Positions 1-8,385 of a stretch of 64,000 nucleotides of DNA are shown in pieces. The DNA is taken from the NCBI RefSeq assembly GCF_031085175.1, contig NZ_JAVHUY010000004.1, forward strand, positions 124,001 to 188,000, in the 5' to 3' direction. Numbering within the stretch: the first letter of the stretch is position 1; each line of letters opens with the position of its first letter. A program made the translations under genes and the position numbers. Origin of the DNA: Phytohabitans maris (GTDB lineage Bacteria > Actinomycetota > Actinomycetes > Mycobacteriales > Micromonosporaceae). Below the pieces are notes generated by a model. That model was not told the DNA's origin. It worked only from the letters and a program-made list of their open reading frames with translations, and searched no databases.

Positions 1-713
1 CGGAGCAGGTCGCGCAGCGCGGTGCGGCGCTCCTCGCCGAGCGAGACCGTGTACGCCGGGGCGGCTCCCTGCCCGCCCAGAAACGGCTCCCAGTAGTCGG
101 CGAAGCCGGTGAACACCGTCGGGACGTCGATCGCCTCGACGGAGACGTCCACCAGGCCCGCGTCCGTCCACAGTGCACGCAGCGGGCCGGGGCGGCAGAT
201 CGGGAAGCGGCGGCCCTCGTCGAGTTCCGCGCCGCCCGGGTCGAGCGCGGCGGCGGCGTCCCAGAAGTGGCGCATCAGCCCCATGCCCTCGGCGTAGTCC
301 CACACGTACGCGGCGACGACCGCGCCGGGCGCGGCCACCCGCGCGAACTCGGCGGCCGCCTGAGCCGGCTCGGGTACGAAGTTGAGCGCCAACCCGCTCA
401 CCACCGCGTCGAAGCGGGCGGCCGGCAGCGGCAGGGCCCGCGCGTCACCGGACACAAAGGACACCCGCGGGTCGGCGACCTGCGCGTGGGCCGTGGCGAG
501 GAACCCGCCGGACGGGTCGACGCCGGTCACCTCGGCCGGCTCGGTCAGCGTCAGCACGGTCGCGCTGAGCGCGCCGGTGCCGCAGCCCACGTCGAGCCAC
601 CGCCGCCCCGCCGGCACATCCAGCCACCGCACGAACCGGGCGGCCACCCGCCGGCTCCACCGCCCGACGTACGCCTCGTACGCGTCTCCGCGCGCCCACA
701 CCTCGTGTGCCAC
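1..713 (-). CDS. class I SAM-dependent methyltransferase, 3' end outside window
   Basis: About 237 codons are visible, starting at a GTG (713) and running off the left edge. Residues 40-48 read LDVGCGTGA, the glycine-rich SAM-binding motif I of class I methyltransferases. An acidic residue in GVDPS follows about 20 residues later, then SGDARALP (motif II region) and VVSGLALNFV (motif III-like), in the usual order of the Methyltransf_11/25 families. These enzymes transfer a methyl group from SAM to small molecules in the cytoplasm; the substrate cannot be read from sequence. Relatives are about 260-270 aa, so only a short C-terminus should be missing. It is divergent from the NACHT gene across a 135-nt gap that could hold both promoters. 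Confidence 0.85.
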   Translation of the reverse strand, partial: MAHEVWARGDAYEAYVGRWSRRVAARFVRWLDVPAGRRWLDVGCGTGALSATVLTLTEPAEVTGVDPSGGFLATAHAQVADPRVSFVSGDARALPLPAARFDAVVSGLALNFVPEPAQAAAEFARVAAPGAVVAAYVWDYAEGMGLMRHFWDAAAALDPGGAELDEGRRFPICRPGPLRALWTDAGLVDVSVEAIDVPTVFTGFADYWEPFLGGQGAAPAYTVSLGEERRTALRDLL

Positions 714-848
714 GCCACCACCCTATGCGCGTAACGGCCCGGCCATCGCCAGGTCGCGGCGGACGCCGTCGGGCATCACCCTCTGGACCGCATCCGGTGT
801 CGGGAAGGCGACCGGCCGCGACGAGCGGCGGCATGGTATCCCGGATCG

Positions 849-3800
849 GTGACCGACCCCATCATCGCGGTGGTCCGCGCCCTCCAGGGTGCGGCCGCCG
901 GACCGGCGAAGAAGCGCGCGCTGCGCAGCCCCGACGTCGTCGGGCTGCTCTCGAAGCTCGGCCTGGCCGGCGAGGTGCCGCCGGCCGACTTCCGCGGCGT
1001 GTACGCGCGGGCGCTGGTCGAGCACTGCGCCGGCAAGCCGAGGTCCGTGGTGCGGCTGCTGGCCGACGAGTGGGTGCGGAGCGCGTTCGAGCGGTCGTTC
1101 GCCGGCGGCGACTGGGACCGGGTCCGGGCCGAGCTGCGCGACGCGGTCGAGCGTAACCGGGAGACGGGCGAGTTCGGCCACCTGCACAACCGGGACGTCG
1201 ACGAGATCGACGGCTTCATCGCGGTGTTCGAGCGCCTCGTCGCGGCGACCCGCGACCCGGCGCACGTCGCCACCGACCGCAAGCTGGACATCGCCGACCG
1301 CAAACTCGACAGGGCCGACCGCAAGCTGGACAGCGCCGATCGCAAGCTCGACAGCGCCGATCGCAAGCTCGACAGGGCCGACCGCAAGCTCGACCGGATG
1401 GCCGAGGAGTTCCGGGCCGGGCTGGGCCGGATCGAGCAGGTCCGGCAGAACGAGGAGGAGGCCCGGCAGGCGCGGGAGCCGGAGCGGCGCGAGGCCACGC
1501 CGCTGGAGCGGCTCGAGTCCGACATCGCCGACTGGCTCGCCGCCGTGAACCACCCGGTGCTCGTCCGGCTCGACCCCGGCGAACGCGCGGTCGGCTGGGT
1601 GGTCCGGGCCCCGGTCACCCCGGGCCGGTACGCCCGGGTGGTGCTGGTCGGAGTCGACGGTGAGCTGCTGGCCGGCCAGGTGAAGCGGGCGCTGGAGGAG
1701 AAGGAGCGGCAGGGCGCGCAGGGCGTGTGGCTGGTCGCCCGGCGCCGGATCAGCACCGCCGCCGAGGAGGCCGCGGCGACGGACGGCTCCGTGCTCTGCC
1801 TTACCTTCGAGGACCTGGTCGACATGGCGGCCGACTTCGAGCCGTACGTCGAATGGCTGGACCGGGAGGTGGAGCGGCTCCAACTGCCCGCCCGCTACGT
1901 CCCGCTCTCCTGCCACCGCGACGACCCGGACGGCACGTCGAGCGAGTACCCGTGGCGGGACGGCGGCCTCGACCGGTACGCGGCGCGGTGGCTGGCCGAC
2001 ACGGCCCGGGAGCACCTCTCCGTGCTCGGCGAGTTCGGCAGTGGCAAGAGCTGGTTCAGCCTGCACCTGGCCTGGCAGCTGTCGAAGGCGTGGCGGGCGG
2101 CGCGCGAGGAGCGCGGCCCCCGGCCCCGGCTGCCGCTGCTGATCCCGCTGCGGGACTACGCGAAGGCCGCCGACGTGGGCGCGGTGGTCTACAAGTTCCT
2201 GTCCGAGCGCAACATCGCCCTGAACGAGCGCGTCTTCGACTACCTCAACCGCACCGGCCGCCTCCTGCTGATCTTCGACGGGTTCGACGAGATGGCCGCG
2301 CGGGTCGACCGGCAGACCATGGTCGCGAACTTCTGGGAGCTCGCCAAGGTCACCCACCCGGGTACCAAGGTGCTGCTGAGCGGCCGCACCGAGCACTTCC
2401 CGGACGCCGACGAGACCCGCCGCCTGCTCGGCGGCGAGGTGTACGCGGCGGTGGTCCCGCCCGAGGGCGAGACGCCCCGCTTCGACGTCGTGGAGATCTC
2501 GCCGCTGGACGACGAGCAGATCGGCCGGATGATCCGCGGGCGTACCGCCGACGAGGAGGTGGTCGCGTGGGTCACCGGCGACCCCGGCCTGCGTGACCTG
2601 CTGCGCCGGCCGGTCATGTCCGACCTGGTGCTCACCGCGCTGCCGGAGATCCAGGCCGGCGAACCGGTCGATTTGTCCCATGTGTACCTGTACGCGATCC
2701 GGCACAAGCTGGACGAGGACATCAAGGCCGAGCGGACGTTCACCAGCCGGGCGGACAAGCTGTACTTCCTCTGCGAACTGGCCTGGGAGATGGAGTCGAC
2801 CAGCGCGCTGAGCATGCACTACCGGCTGTTTCCGGAGCGGCTGCGCGCGTACTTCGGCGCGGCGGTCGCCGAGCGCGACCTCGACCACTGGGAGCACGAC
2901 ATGCGGGCCCAGACGCTGCTCAACCGCGACGCGGCCGGGGAGTACACGCCGGCGCACCGGTCCCTTCTGGAATGGTTCGTGGCGTACAAGTTCGCCGCCG
3001 AGCTCGGCGTGCTCGGCGGCGCGTTCCTCGACCTGCTGGGCACGGTCTCGGCGGCGGGCGCGCCGGCGCTCTGGTCGGAGTACTTCGCCGACCGGCGTCC
3101 GGACGGCACCCTGCCGCCGCTGTCCGGCTTCACCGCCGAGCCGATGCCCCGACTCGCGCGGACGTTCGGCAGGGGTGCCGGGGATCCCGCTGTCGCGGGG
3201 TTCCTGCGCTCGATGGTCGCGGCCCATCCAGAGGGTGCGGAGCGGCTGCTCGCGATCGCCCGGGCGACCGGCGCCGCCGGCGTCGAGACCGGGCTGGTCG
3301 GCGCCAACTGCGTCCTGGCCGCCCGGCTTCCGGGGGAGCGGCTCCGCCTCGCCGGCGCGAACCTGATCGGGCTGGTGGCGCGGAAGGACGAGCTCTCGCT
3401 GGCCGGCGCGGACCTGCGCGACACCGACCTGACGATGACCGTCCTGGGCGGGGTCGACCTGCGCGGGGCGAACCTGACCGGCGCGCGGCTGAACACGTCG
3501 CGGATCCTCGGCAGCGGCGTCACCGTGGACGGTGTCGTCGTCACCGACGGCGGCACGATCGTCGCGGACACCAGCGAGGCGCTGTACGCCTGGGACGGCG
3601 GCGACCTCGGCCGTCCACCCCGCCGGCTCGCCACGCCCGCCCGCGGCCTGATCCTGACGAAGTCGCGATCCATCCTCCCGCTCGGCGGCGACCGGTTCTA
3701 CGGCGGGCCCCGCTACCAGGCGATCGTGGACGCGGGCACCGGGCACATGACGCCCGTCGCCGCGCTCCGGGCCGCCTGGCCGATCCGGTGGCGGGGCGCC

Positions 3801-4490
3801 CCGGCCCTGCTGGTGGGCGATCCGTATGGCGATCTGGCCGTCCACAACCGGTCCGACCTGGCGGTGGAGGCGGCCCTGCCGTCGCCGTCGGTCACGCCGC
3901 GGAAGAGGCGCTTCGGTCACATCGCGTACGACGACTCGTACGGGGTCTGCCACGTGGCCCATGTCGACGGCGAGGTCGTCGTCGAGCGTTTCGACGAGGG
4001 CTCGGGCCGGTGGGAGGCGCTGGCCCGATGGCGCTTGGCGGGCGGGCGGCTGGGCTTTCTCCGCGACACCCTCTGGTGCCGAGCGGACGACGACACAGTG
4101 CTTCTGTGCGACCTGACCGGCACGCCGATCTGGCAGGCCGAGGGCTTCAGGTACTACCAGGAGCGGCCGGAGATCCTCGTCAGACCCGGCAAGGTGGTGC
4201 TCACCCGCGGGTCAGGGCGGATCGAGTGTTGGCCGCTGCCGGCGGGACCCGCGCGCTGGCAGGTAACCGCGCCGCTCGACGCGTACGCCCTCACCGCCCA
4301 TCCCGATGGCGAGTCGTTCCTCTACGCGACCGCCGCCGGCGAGTTCGTCCGGCGGCGGATCGAGAACGGGGAGCTCATGTCGCGGGCGATCCTGACCGCG
4401 CGGTTGCGGGGCGCGACCTTCTCCCGCGACTGCGGCCTCGACGAGGCCGCGCTCGACATGCTGGCGGCGAGCGGCGCCATCCTGGTCTGA
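849..4490 (+). CDS. NACHT-domain STAND NTPase with heptad-repeat N-terminus and pentapeptide/propeller-like C-terminus
   Basis: 1213 aa from a GTG. Residues 1-140 form an unassigned, probably helical domain. Residues 143-190 are six copies of DRKLDxA/M, a heptad predicted to form a charged coiled coil. Residues about 215-335 may be a restriction-endonuclease-like fold: Q277-V278-K279 sits where PD-(D/E)xK enzymes carry their (E/Q)xK, but this is weak. The NTPase follows, with Walker A GEFGSGKS (394-401), Walker B LLLIFDGFDE ending at E481 (the DGFDE form typical of NACHT) and a sensor-like SGRTEHF. Residues about 834-890 show pentapeptide repeats (AGADL, RGANL, TGARL), and the last 320 residues are beta-rich and propeller-like. 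STAND NTPases are signal-sensing switches, many in antiphage or conflict systems. Sensing by the C-terminus and output by the N-terminus are inferred. No effector or transposase partner is adjacent. Confidence 0.85.
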   Translation: MTDPIIAVVRALQGAAAGPAKKRALRSPDVVGLLSKLGLAGEVPPADFRGVYARALVEHCAGKPRSVVRLLADEWVRSAFERSFAGGDWDRVRAELRDAVERNRETGEFGHLHNRDVDEIDGFIAVFERLVAATRDPAHVATDRKLDIADRKLDRADRKLDSADRKLDSADRKLDRADRKLDRMAEEFRAGLGRIEQVRQNEEEARQAREPERREATPLERLESDIADWLAAVNHPVLVRLDPGERAVGWVVRAPVTPGRYARVVLVGVDGELLAGQVKRALEEKERQGAQGVWLVARRRISTAAEEAAATDGSVLCLTFEDLVDMAADFEPYVEWLDREVERLQLPARYVPLSCHRDDPDGTSSEYPWRDGGLDRYAARWLADTAREHLSVLGEFGSGKSWFSLHLAWQLSKAWRAAREERGPRPRLPLLIPLRDYAKAADVGAVVYKFLSERNIALNERVFDYLNRTGRLLLIFDGFDEMAARVDRQTMVANFWELAKVTHPGTKVLLSGRTEHFPDADETRRLLGGEVYAAVVPPEGETPRFDVVEISPLDDEQIGRMIRGRTADEEVVAWVTGDPGLRDLLRRPVMSDLVLTALPEIQAGEPVDLSHVYLYAIRHKLDEDIKAERTFTSRADKLYFLCELAWEMESTSALSMHYRLFPERLRAYFGAAVAERDLDHWEHDMRAQTLLNRDAAGEYTPAHRSLLEWFVAYKFAAELGVLGGAFLDLLGTVSAAGAPALWSEYFADRRPDGTLPPLSGFTAEPMPRLARTFGRGAGDPAVAGFLRSMVAAHPEGAERLLAIARATGAAGVETGLVGANCVLAARLPGERLRLAGANLIGLVARKDELSLAGADLRDTDLTMTVLGGVDLRGANLTGARLNTSRILGSGVTVDGVVVTDGGTIVADTSEALYAWDGGDLGRPPRRLATPARGLILTKSRSILPLGGDRFYGGPRYQAIVDAGTGHMTPVAALRAAWPIRWRGAPALLVGDPYGDLAVHNRSDLAVEAALPSPSVTPRKRRFGHIAYDDSYGVCHVAHVDGEVVVERFDEGSGRWEALARWRLAGGRLGFLRDTLWCRADDDTVLLCDLTGTPIWQAEGFRYYQERPEILVRPGKVVLTRGSGRIECWPLPAGPARWQVTAPLDAYALTAHPDGESFLYATAAGEFVRRRIENGELMSRAILTARLRGATFSRDCGLDEAALDMLAASGAILV
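1275..1400 (+). repeat. 21-bp tandem repeat, six units, encoding DRKLDxA heptads
   Basis: Six in-frame 21-nt units within the NACHT gene each encode DRKLD followed by two variable residues (IA, RA, SA, SA, RA, RM). The third and fourth units are identical over nearly their whole length, suggesting recent expansion by slippage or unequal recombination. The period equals one coiled-coil heptad, so unit number sets the length of the linker between the N-terminal domain and the rest of the protein. Confidence 0.9.
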
Positions 4491-4512
4491 CCCCGGGATC
4501 CGCCGTCATCCG

Positions 4513-4911
4513 TCACTGCGAGGAGGAGCGGGCGCGCGACGCGGCCCGCGCCATCACCGTCGCACCGCTGGTCAGGGCGCGGCGCCACGGGGGTACGCCG
4601 TCGATCTCGATCTGCAGCGAAAAGCTGAGGAACGTCCGGATAAGCACGATCACACCGAGCACCGCGACGCTCTCCAGCGTCGGGCTCACCGCGACGGTGC
4701 GGATGAGGTCGGCGGCGACCAGCACCTCCAGGCCGAGCAGGAGCGCGCCGCCGAAGAGCTCGCGGAGCGCCTGGTACGCCCGGCGGCCGCTGGTGGCGCG
4801 CCACAGCCGCAGCGCCTGGACGACCGACCACACCAGACCGACCACCAGCACCGCGACGCCGATCACCTCGAAACCGCGCGCCACGTGCTCCATCAGGTCC
4901 TCGAACCCCAC
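4513..4911 (-). CDS. DUF1622 family membrane protein
   Basis: 132 aa from an ATG. The conserved core reads LEVLVAADLIRTVAVSPTL, then a VLGVIVLIRTFLSFSL stretch and an IEIDGVPPW tail, the recognisable signature of DUF1622. Three hydrophobic segments (about residues 15-35, 52-70 and 80-98) make it an integral membrane protein. The family has no established function. The gene converges on the NACHT gene, whose stop lies 22 nt away, so the two are not co-transcribed. Confidence 0.85.
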   Translation of the reverse strand: MGFEDLMEHVARGFEVIGVAVLVVGLVWSVVQALRLWRATSGRRAYQALRELFGGALLLGLEVLVAADLIRTVAVSPTLESVAVLGVIVLIRTFLSFSLQIEIDGVPPWRRALTSGATVMARAASRARSSSQ

Positions 4912-5098
4912 GCCGGCACGCTACCAACAAAGCCGACAATCCGGGCTGGCGCGTCGGGGCGGCAAAGCGACAATCCGGGCCCGATCGGCGCGCGGGCCCG
5001 GCGGACGGCGCGAAACAAGCCTGTCACCTTGACGTTTCCGCAGATCGGCCGGCTTGGTAGCTTGATGACGTGCGGTCGAGGTGGCGAGAGGACGTGCG

Positions 5099-7177
5099 GT
5101 GACGAGCCGTCCGGCCACGTCGCTTCCGCTGCTCGGCTGGGTCTTCCTGGGAGTGCTGTACGTCGCGACGGTGTACGTGACGATCGTGACCCGGGTGCAG
5201 TGGGGGCCGGACACGGCGTTCCACCTGGCCTGGACGTTCCGCCTGCTCGGCGACTCCGAGCCGGAGGCGGTGCGGCGCACGGTCGAGTTCCTGGCCGACA
5301 AGGACGGCATCGACTGCGCCACCTCCAGCCTCCCGTGGTGCCACGCCGAGAACTACCAGATGTACTTCGCCGGCGACTACGCCGCGACCGTCGGCCCGCG
5401 GGTGATGACCCGGCTGCTCTCCGCCCCGTTCGTCGCGGTCTTCGGTCCGTGGTCGATGGTGGCGGTCTCCGTCGTCGCGTACGCGGCGGGCGTCGCCTGC
5501 CTCGCCGTCCTCGCCGCCCGCATGTTCGGGCCGCGGTGGGGGCTGCTGGCCGGTGCGCTCGCGATCACCCCGTGGCTCGCCGCCAACTGGGCCGTGCACG
5601 CCAACACCGAGGCGCTCGCGATGGCGTTCACCACCGCGGCGATGCTCGCGCTGCCGCTGCGCCGCCGGGCCGGCTGGCGCGACGTGGTGGCGTTCGCGGT
5701 GCTGCTCGGGCTCGGGCTGTTCACCCGGCAGTTCGCGGTGTCGGTGACCGTGGGCACGGTCCTGGCCTGGCTGGTCGTCGCGGTCCGCGACCGGCAGGTG
5801 AAGAACGCCTGGGCGCCGTTCGCCGCGGCCGGCGCCGCCGCCACCGCCGTGATCGTCTGGGTCCAGGGGCAGATGACCGCCTCGTACGCGGGCGGCTTCT
5901 CCACCATCGCCACCTACGAGAACAACACCGGCACGCACGGCCTCGCCGAGGTGGTGGCGTCGGTGCCGGCGACCGCCGCGCGCATCGTCGCCGGCGACTG
6001 GGACCACATCCGCACCGACCTGGTGCTCACCGCCGTGCTGCTGGCGGCGGCGCTGAGCGTGGCGTGGCGCTTCCGCAGCGAGCTCTCCGCGCTGGTCGTG
6101 GGCATGATCGGCACCACGCTCGCGCTCAACCTGATCGTCAACGACGACTCGATCTTCCGGTACCACACCCCGAACTACCCGGTGTACGTCCTCGCCGCCG
6201 TCGCCCTCCTCGCCGACCTCGCGGCCGGTCGCCGCCCGTCCGCGACCACCGAGTCGCCGACGCCGCCGGGTCCGCGGGCCGCACCGCCGTCGCGCGTGCC
6301 GGTCGCCGCCTGGGGCGCTCTCGGCATCGGGTACGTGGTACTGGCGCTCGTCATCCGCAACGTCAACGTCGGCAAGGCCTCGGTCGGCAGCGGCCCCGCC
6401 CTGCCCGACCCGACCGTGGCGAGCTGGCCGGAGAGCGTGACGCCGATCCTCGCGTACGGCGCGGCGGTGGCGCTCGTCGCCTGGCAGGGCAGCCGGCTGT
6501 GGGGGCGGTCGGGGCTGGTCGCCGCCGCGCTGATGCTGGTGCCGTCGGTGATGGTGCCGCTCGCCCGGGCGGAGTTCCTCGAACCGTTCGCCGCCCTCGC
6601 GGTCGCCGCCGCCCTCTGCGCGCTGCCCTGGCGGGGTGGAGCGCCGCGCGGTGGGCCGCTCTGGTTCGGCGCCGGGGTGCTGCTGGCCACCGCGATGGAC
6701 CCGTTCGCCGGGGTGGTCGCCGCCGGTACCCTCGTCGCCTGGGCCACCCGCCTGGAGCCCCGCAACCCGTGGGCGCCGTACCCCCTCGTGGGTGCCGCCG
6801 CAGTGGCCGCCGCGCTCGGCGTGCGCGCCGCCTCCGGGCGCGACCTGGTCGGCACCGCCGCGGGCGACCCGGCGGTGGTCGTCGACTGGATACCGGTCGG
6901 CTCCGACTTCATGCTGATCGCCGTGGCCGCGCTGGTCGCCGTCGTGGGCGTGCGCGCCTGGCGGGACGAGCCGGCCGTACCGCTCGCGCTCGGTGCCATG
7001 GCCGCCGCCCTCGCGCTCTGCGCGACCGTCGACGCGGTCACCGGCCTGCGCCCGGTGACCGCGCTGATGCCGGTGCTCGCCCTGGCCGGCGCGGCCGCCG
7101 TGGCCCGCCCGCTCGGGCGCCGGCAGCGGGTCTCCGTGGCGGCCCGCAGCGCCGAGCCGGCCGACGCCAGCGCTTGA
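5099..7177 (+). CDS. polytopic membrane protein, GT-C glycosyltransferase-like
   Basis: 692 aa with a dozen or more hydrophobic segments. The GTG at 5099 is preferred over one at 5081 because GAGAGGA lies about 6 nt upstream of it. After the first membrane segment the predicted external loop carries WGPDTAFHL (Asp38), resembling the first-loop acidic motif of GT-C enzymes that use polyprenyl-phosphate sugars. A cysteine pair (IDCATSSLPWCH) follows and could form a disulfide. GT-C proteins of this type add sugars to lipids or cell-wall polymers outside the membrane; the donor and acceptor here are unknown. No assigned family is recognised with certainty, and a non-enzymatic membrane protein remains possible. 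Confidence 0.55.
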   Translation: MTSRPATSLPLLGWVFLGVLYVATVYVTIVTRVQWGPDTAFHLAWTFRLLGDSEPEAVRRTVEFLADKDGIDCATSSLPWCHAENYQMYFAGDYAATVGPRVMTRLLSAPFVAVFGPWSMVAVSVVAYAAGVACLAVLAARMFGPRWGLLAGALAITPWLAANWAVHANTEALAMAFTTAAMLALPLRRRAGWRDVVAFAVLLGLGLFTRQFAVSVTVGTVLAWLVVAVRDRQVKNAWAPFAAAGAAATAVIVWVQGQMTASYAGGFSTIATYENNTGTHGLAEVVASVPATAARIVAGDWDHIRTDLVLTAVLLAAALSVAWRFRSELSALVVGMIGTTLALNLIVNDDSIFRYHTPNYPVYVLAAVALLADLAAGRRPSATTESPTPPGPRAAPPSRVPVAAWGALGIGYVVLALVIRNVNVGKASVGSGPALPDPTVASWPESVTPILAYGAAVALVAWQGSRLWGRSGLVAAALMLVPSVMVPLARAEFLEPFAALAVAAALCALPWRGGAPRGGPLWFGAGVLLATAMDPFAGVVAAGTLVAWATRLEPRNPWAPYPLVGAAAVAAALGVRAASGRDLVGTAAGDPAVVVDWIPVGSDFMLIAVAALVAVVGVRAWRDEPAVPLALGAMAAALALCATVDAVTGLRPVTALMPVLALAGAAAVARPLGRRQRVSVAARSAEPADASA

Positions 7178-7204
7178 CTTCGAGCCCGCTCGAAGACGTA
7201 ACGT
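7174..7204 (+). promoter_or_regulatory. MerR-type operator/promoter, probably leaderless
   Basis: A -35-like TTGACT (7174-7179) and a -10-like TAACGT (7199-7204) are separated by 19 bp. The spacer holds the perfect dyad CTTCGAGC-CC-GCTCGAAG. The long spacer with a central dyad is the hallmark of promoters remodelled by MerR-family activators (AdhR/NmlR class). The ATG of the aldo/keto reductase lies 7 nt after the -10, so the transcript is probably leaderless. The element overlaps the stop codon of the upstream gene. No merR gene is in the window. Confidence 0.7.
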
Positions 7205-7211
7205 CCCGACC

Positions 7212-8276
7212 ATGCGTTACCGCGTACTCGGGGGCACCGGTATCCAGGTGAGTGTCCACTGTCTCGGCGCCATGATGTTCGGTTCGGCGGGCAACCCCGA
7301 CCACGACGACTCCGCGCGCATCATCCACGCCGCACTCGACCGCGGCGTCAACTTCGTCGACACCGCGGACGCCTACTCGGGGGGCGAGTCCGAGGAGATC
7401 GTCGGCAAGGCCCTCGACGGGCGGCGCGACGACGTCGTACTGGCGACCAAGGTGCACTTCCCGATGGGCGAGGGCCCCAACATGGGCGGCAACTCGCGCC
7501 GCTGGATCGTCCGCGAGGTCGAGGCGAGCCTGCGCCGGCTGCGCACCGACTGGATCGACCTGTACCAGATCCACCGCCCCGACCACACGACCGACGTCGA
7601 GGAGACCCTCTCCGTCCTGACCGACCTGGTGCGGGCCGGCAAGATCCGGGCGTTCGGCTGCTCGACCTTCCCCGCCGACGAGATCGTCGAGGCGCACCAG
7701 GTGGCCGAGCGGCGCGGGCTGGGCCGGTTCCGCACCGAGCAGCCGCCGTACTCGCTCCTGGCCCGCGGCGTCGAGGCGGCCCTGCTGCCGGTCGCCCAGC
7801 GGTACGGCATGGGCGTGCTCACCTGGAGCCCGCTCGCCGCCGGCTTCCTGTCCGGCAACGTCCGTAAAGACCGGCCGGTCGACCTGACCACCGGCCGCGC
7901 CCGGCTCAACCCCGGCCGCTTCGACCAGTCGATACCGGCGAACGCCGCCAAGTTCGAGGCCCTGGAACAGCTCGTCGCGCTCGCCGGTGAGCTGGGCTGC
8001 ACGCTGCCCCAGCTCGCCGTCGCGTTCCCCGCCGCCCACCCGGCGGTCACCTCCGTGATCATCGGCCCGCGCACGATGGAGCAGCTGGACGGGCTGCTCG
8101 AGGGGGCGCCGCTGGTGCTCGACGACGCCACGCTGGACCGGATCGACGAGATCGTCCCGCCGGGCACCGACCTGTACCGGGCGGACGGTGGCTGGCAGAC
8201 CCCGTACCTGGCCGAGGCGGCCCGGCGCCGCCGCCCCTTGGACGACCGCGCCGCCGCCTACCCCCCACGTTGGTGA
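7212..8276 (+). CDS. aldo/keto reductase
   Basis: 354 aa from an ATG. The catalytic tetrad of the superfamily is visible: Asp50 and Tyr55 in NFVDTADAYS, Lys80 in LATKVHF and His121 in YQIHRPD. The C-terminal half carries the GCSTF, WSPLAAGFLSG and SVIIGPR segments of the NADPH-binding (alpha/beta)8 barrel. It should reduce aldehydes or ketones with NADPH in the cytoplasm. The MerR-type promoter suggests induction by an electrophile or aldehyde. The TGA stop is formed by the first bases of a dispersed palindrome (8273-8326). Confidence 0.92.
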   Translation: MRYRVLGGTGIQVSVHCLGAMMFGSAGNPDHDDSARIIHAALDRGVNFVDTADAYSGGESEEIVGKALDGRRDDVVLATKVHFPMGEGPNMGGNSRRWIVREVEASLRRLRTDWIDLYQIHRPDHTTDVEETLSVLTDLVRAGKIRAFGCSTFPADEIVEAHQVAERRGLGRFRTEQPPYSLLARGVEAALLPVAQRYGMGVLTWSPLAAGFLSGNVRKDRPVDLTTGRARLNPGRFDQSIPANAAKFEALEQLVALAGELGCTLPQLAVAFPAAHPAVTSVIIGPRTMEQLDGLLEGAPLVLDDATLDRIDEIVPPGTDLYRADGGWQTPYLAEAARRRRPLDDRAAAYPPRW

Positions 8277-8326
8277 TCGAAGCTCCCGTCAAGTCGTTCT
8301 AGCGACGTGAAGGGAGCTTCGATCAC
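8273..8326. repeat. dispersed palindrome family A, copy 1
   Basis: A 54-bp element bounded by GTGATCGAAGCTCCC and its exact reverse complement, giving a 15-bp perfect stem; the inner bases continue the pairing with mismatches around a TTCTAG loop. Near-identical copies occur at 19480-19533 and 45306-45359. This copy supplies the TGA of the aldo/keto reductase and is placed to act as a terminator hairpin. There is no U-tract. Confidence 0.9.
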
Positions 8327-8385
8327 GCTGACCCTGGACGGTCTCCAGCTCGGCGATGTACGGGGGGACGCCGCTCTGACAGGCT

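Noticed and set aside
1275-1400. Short CRISPR-like repeat array
   Set aside because: Units are contiguous 21-bp repeats in frame within a coding sequence, with no spacers and no cas genes.
723-3962. A very long open frame on the minus strand opposite the NACHT gene
   Set aside because: It is rich in Arg, Gly, Pro and Val with no motifs, and is antisense to a gene with clear NACHT motifs; high GC removes stop codons from the shadow frame.
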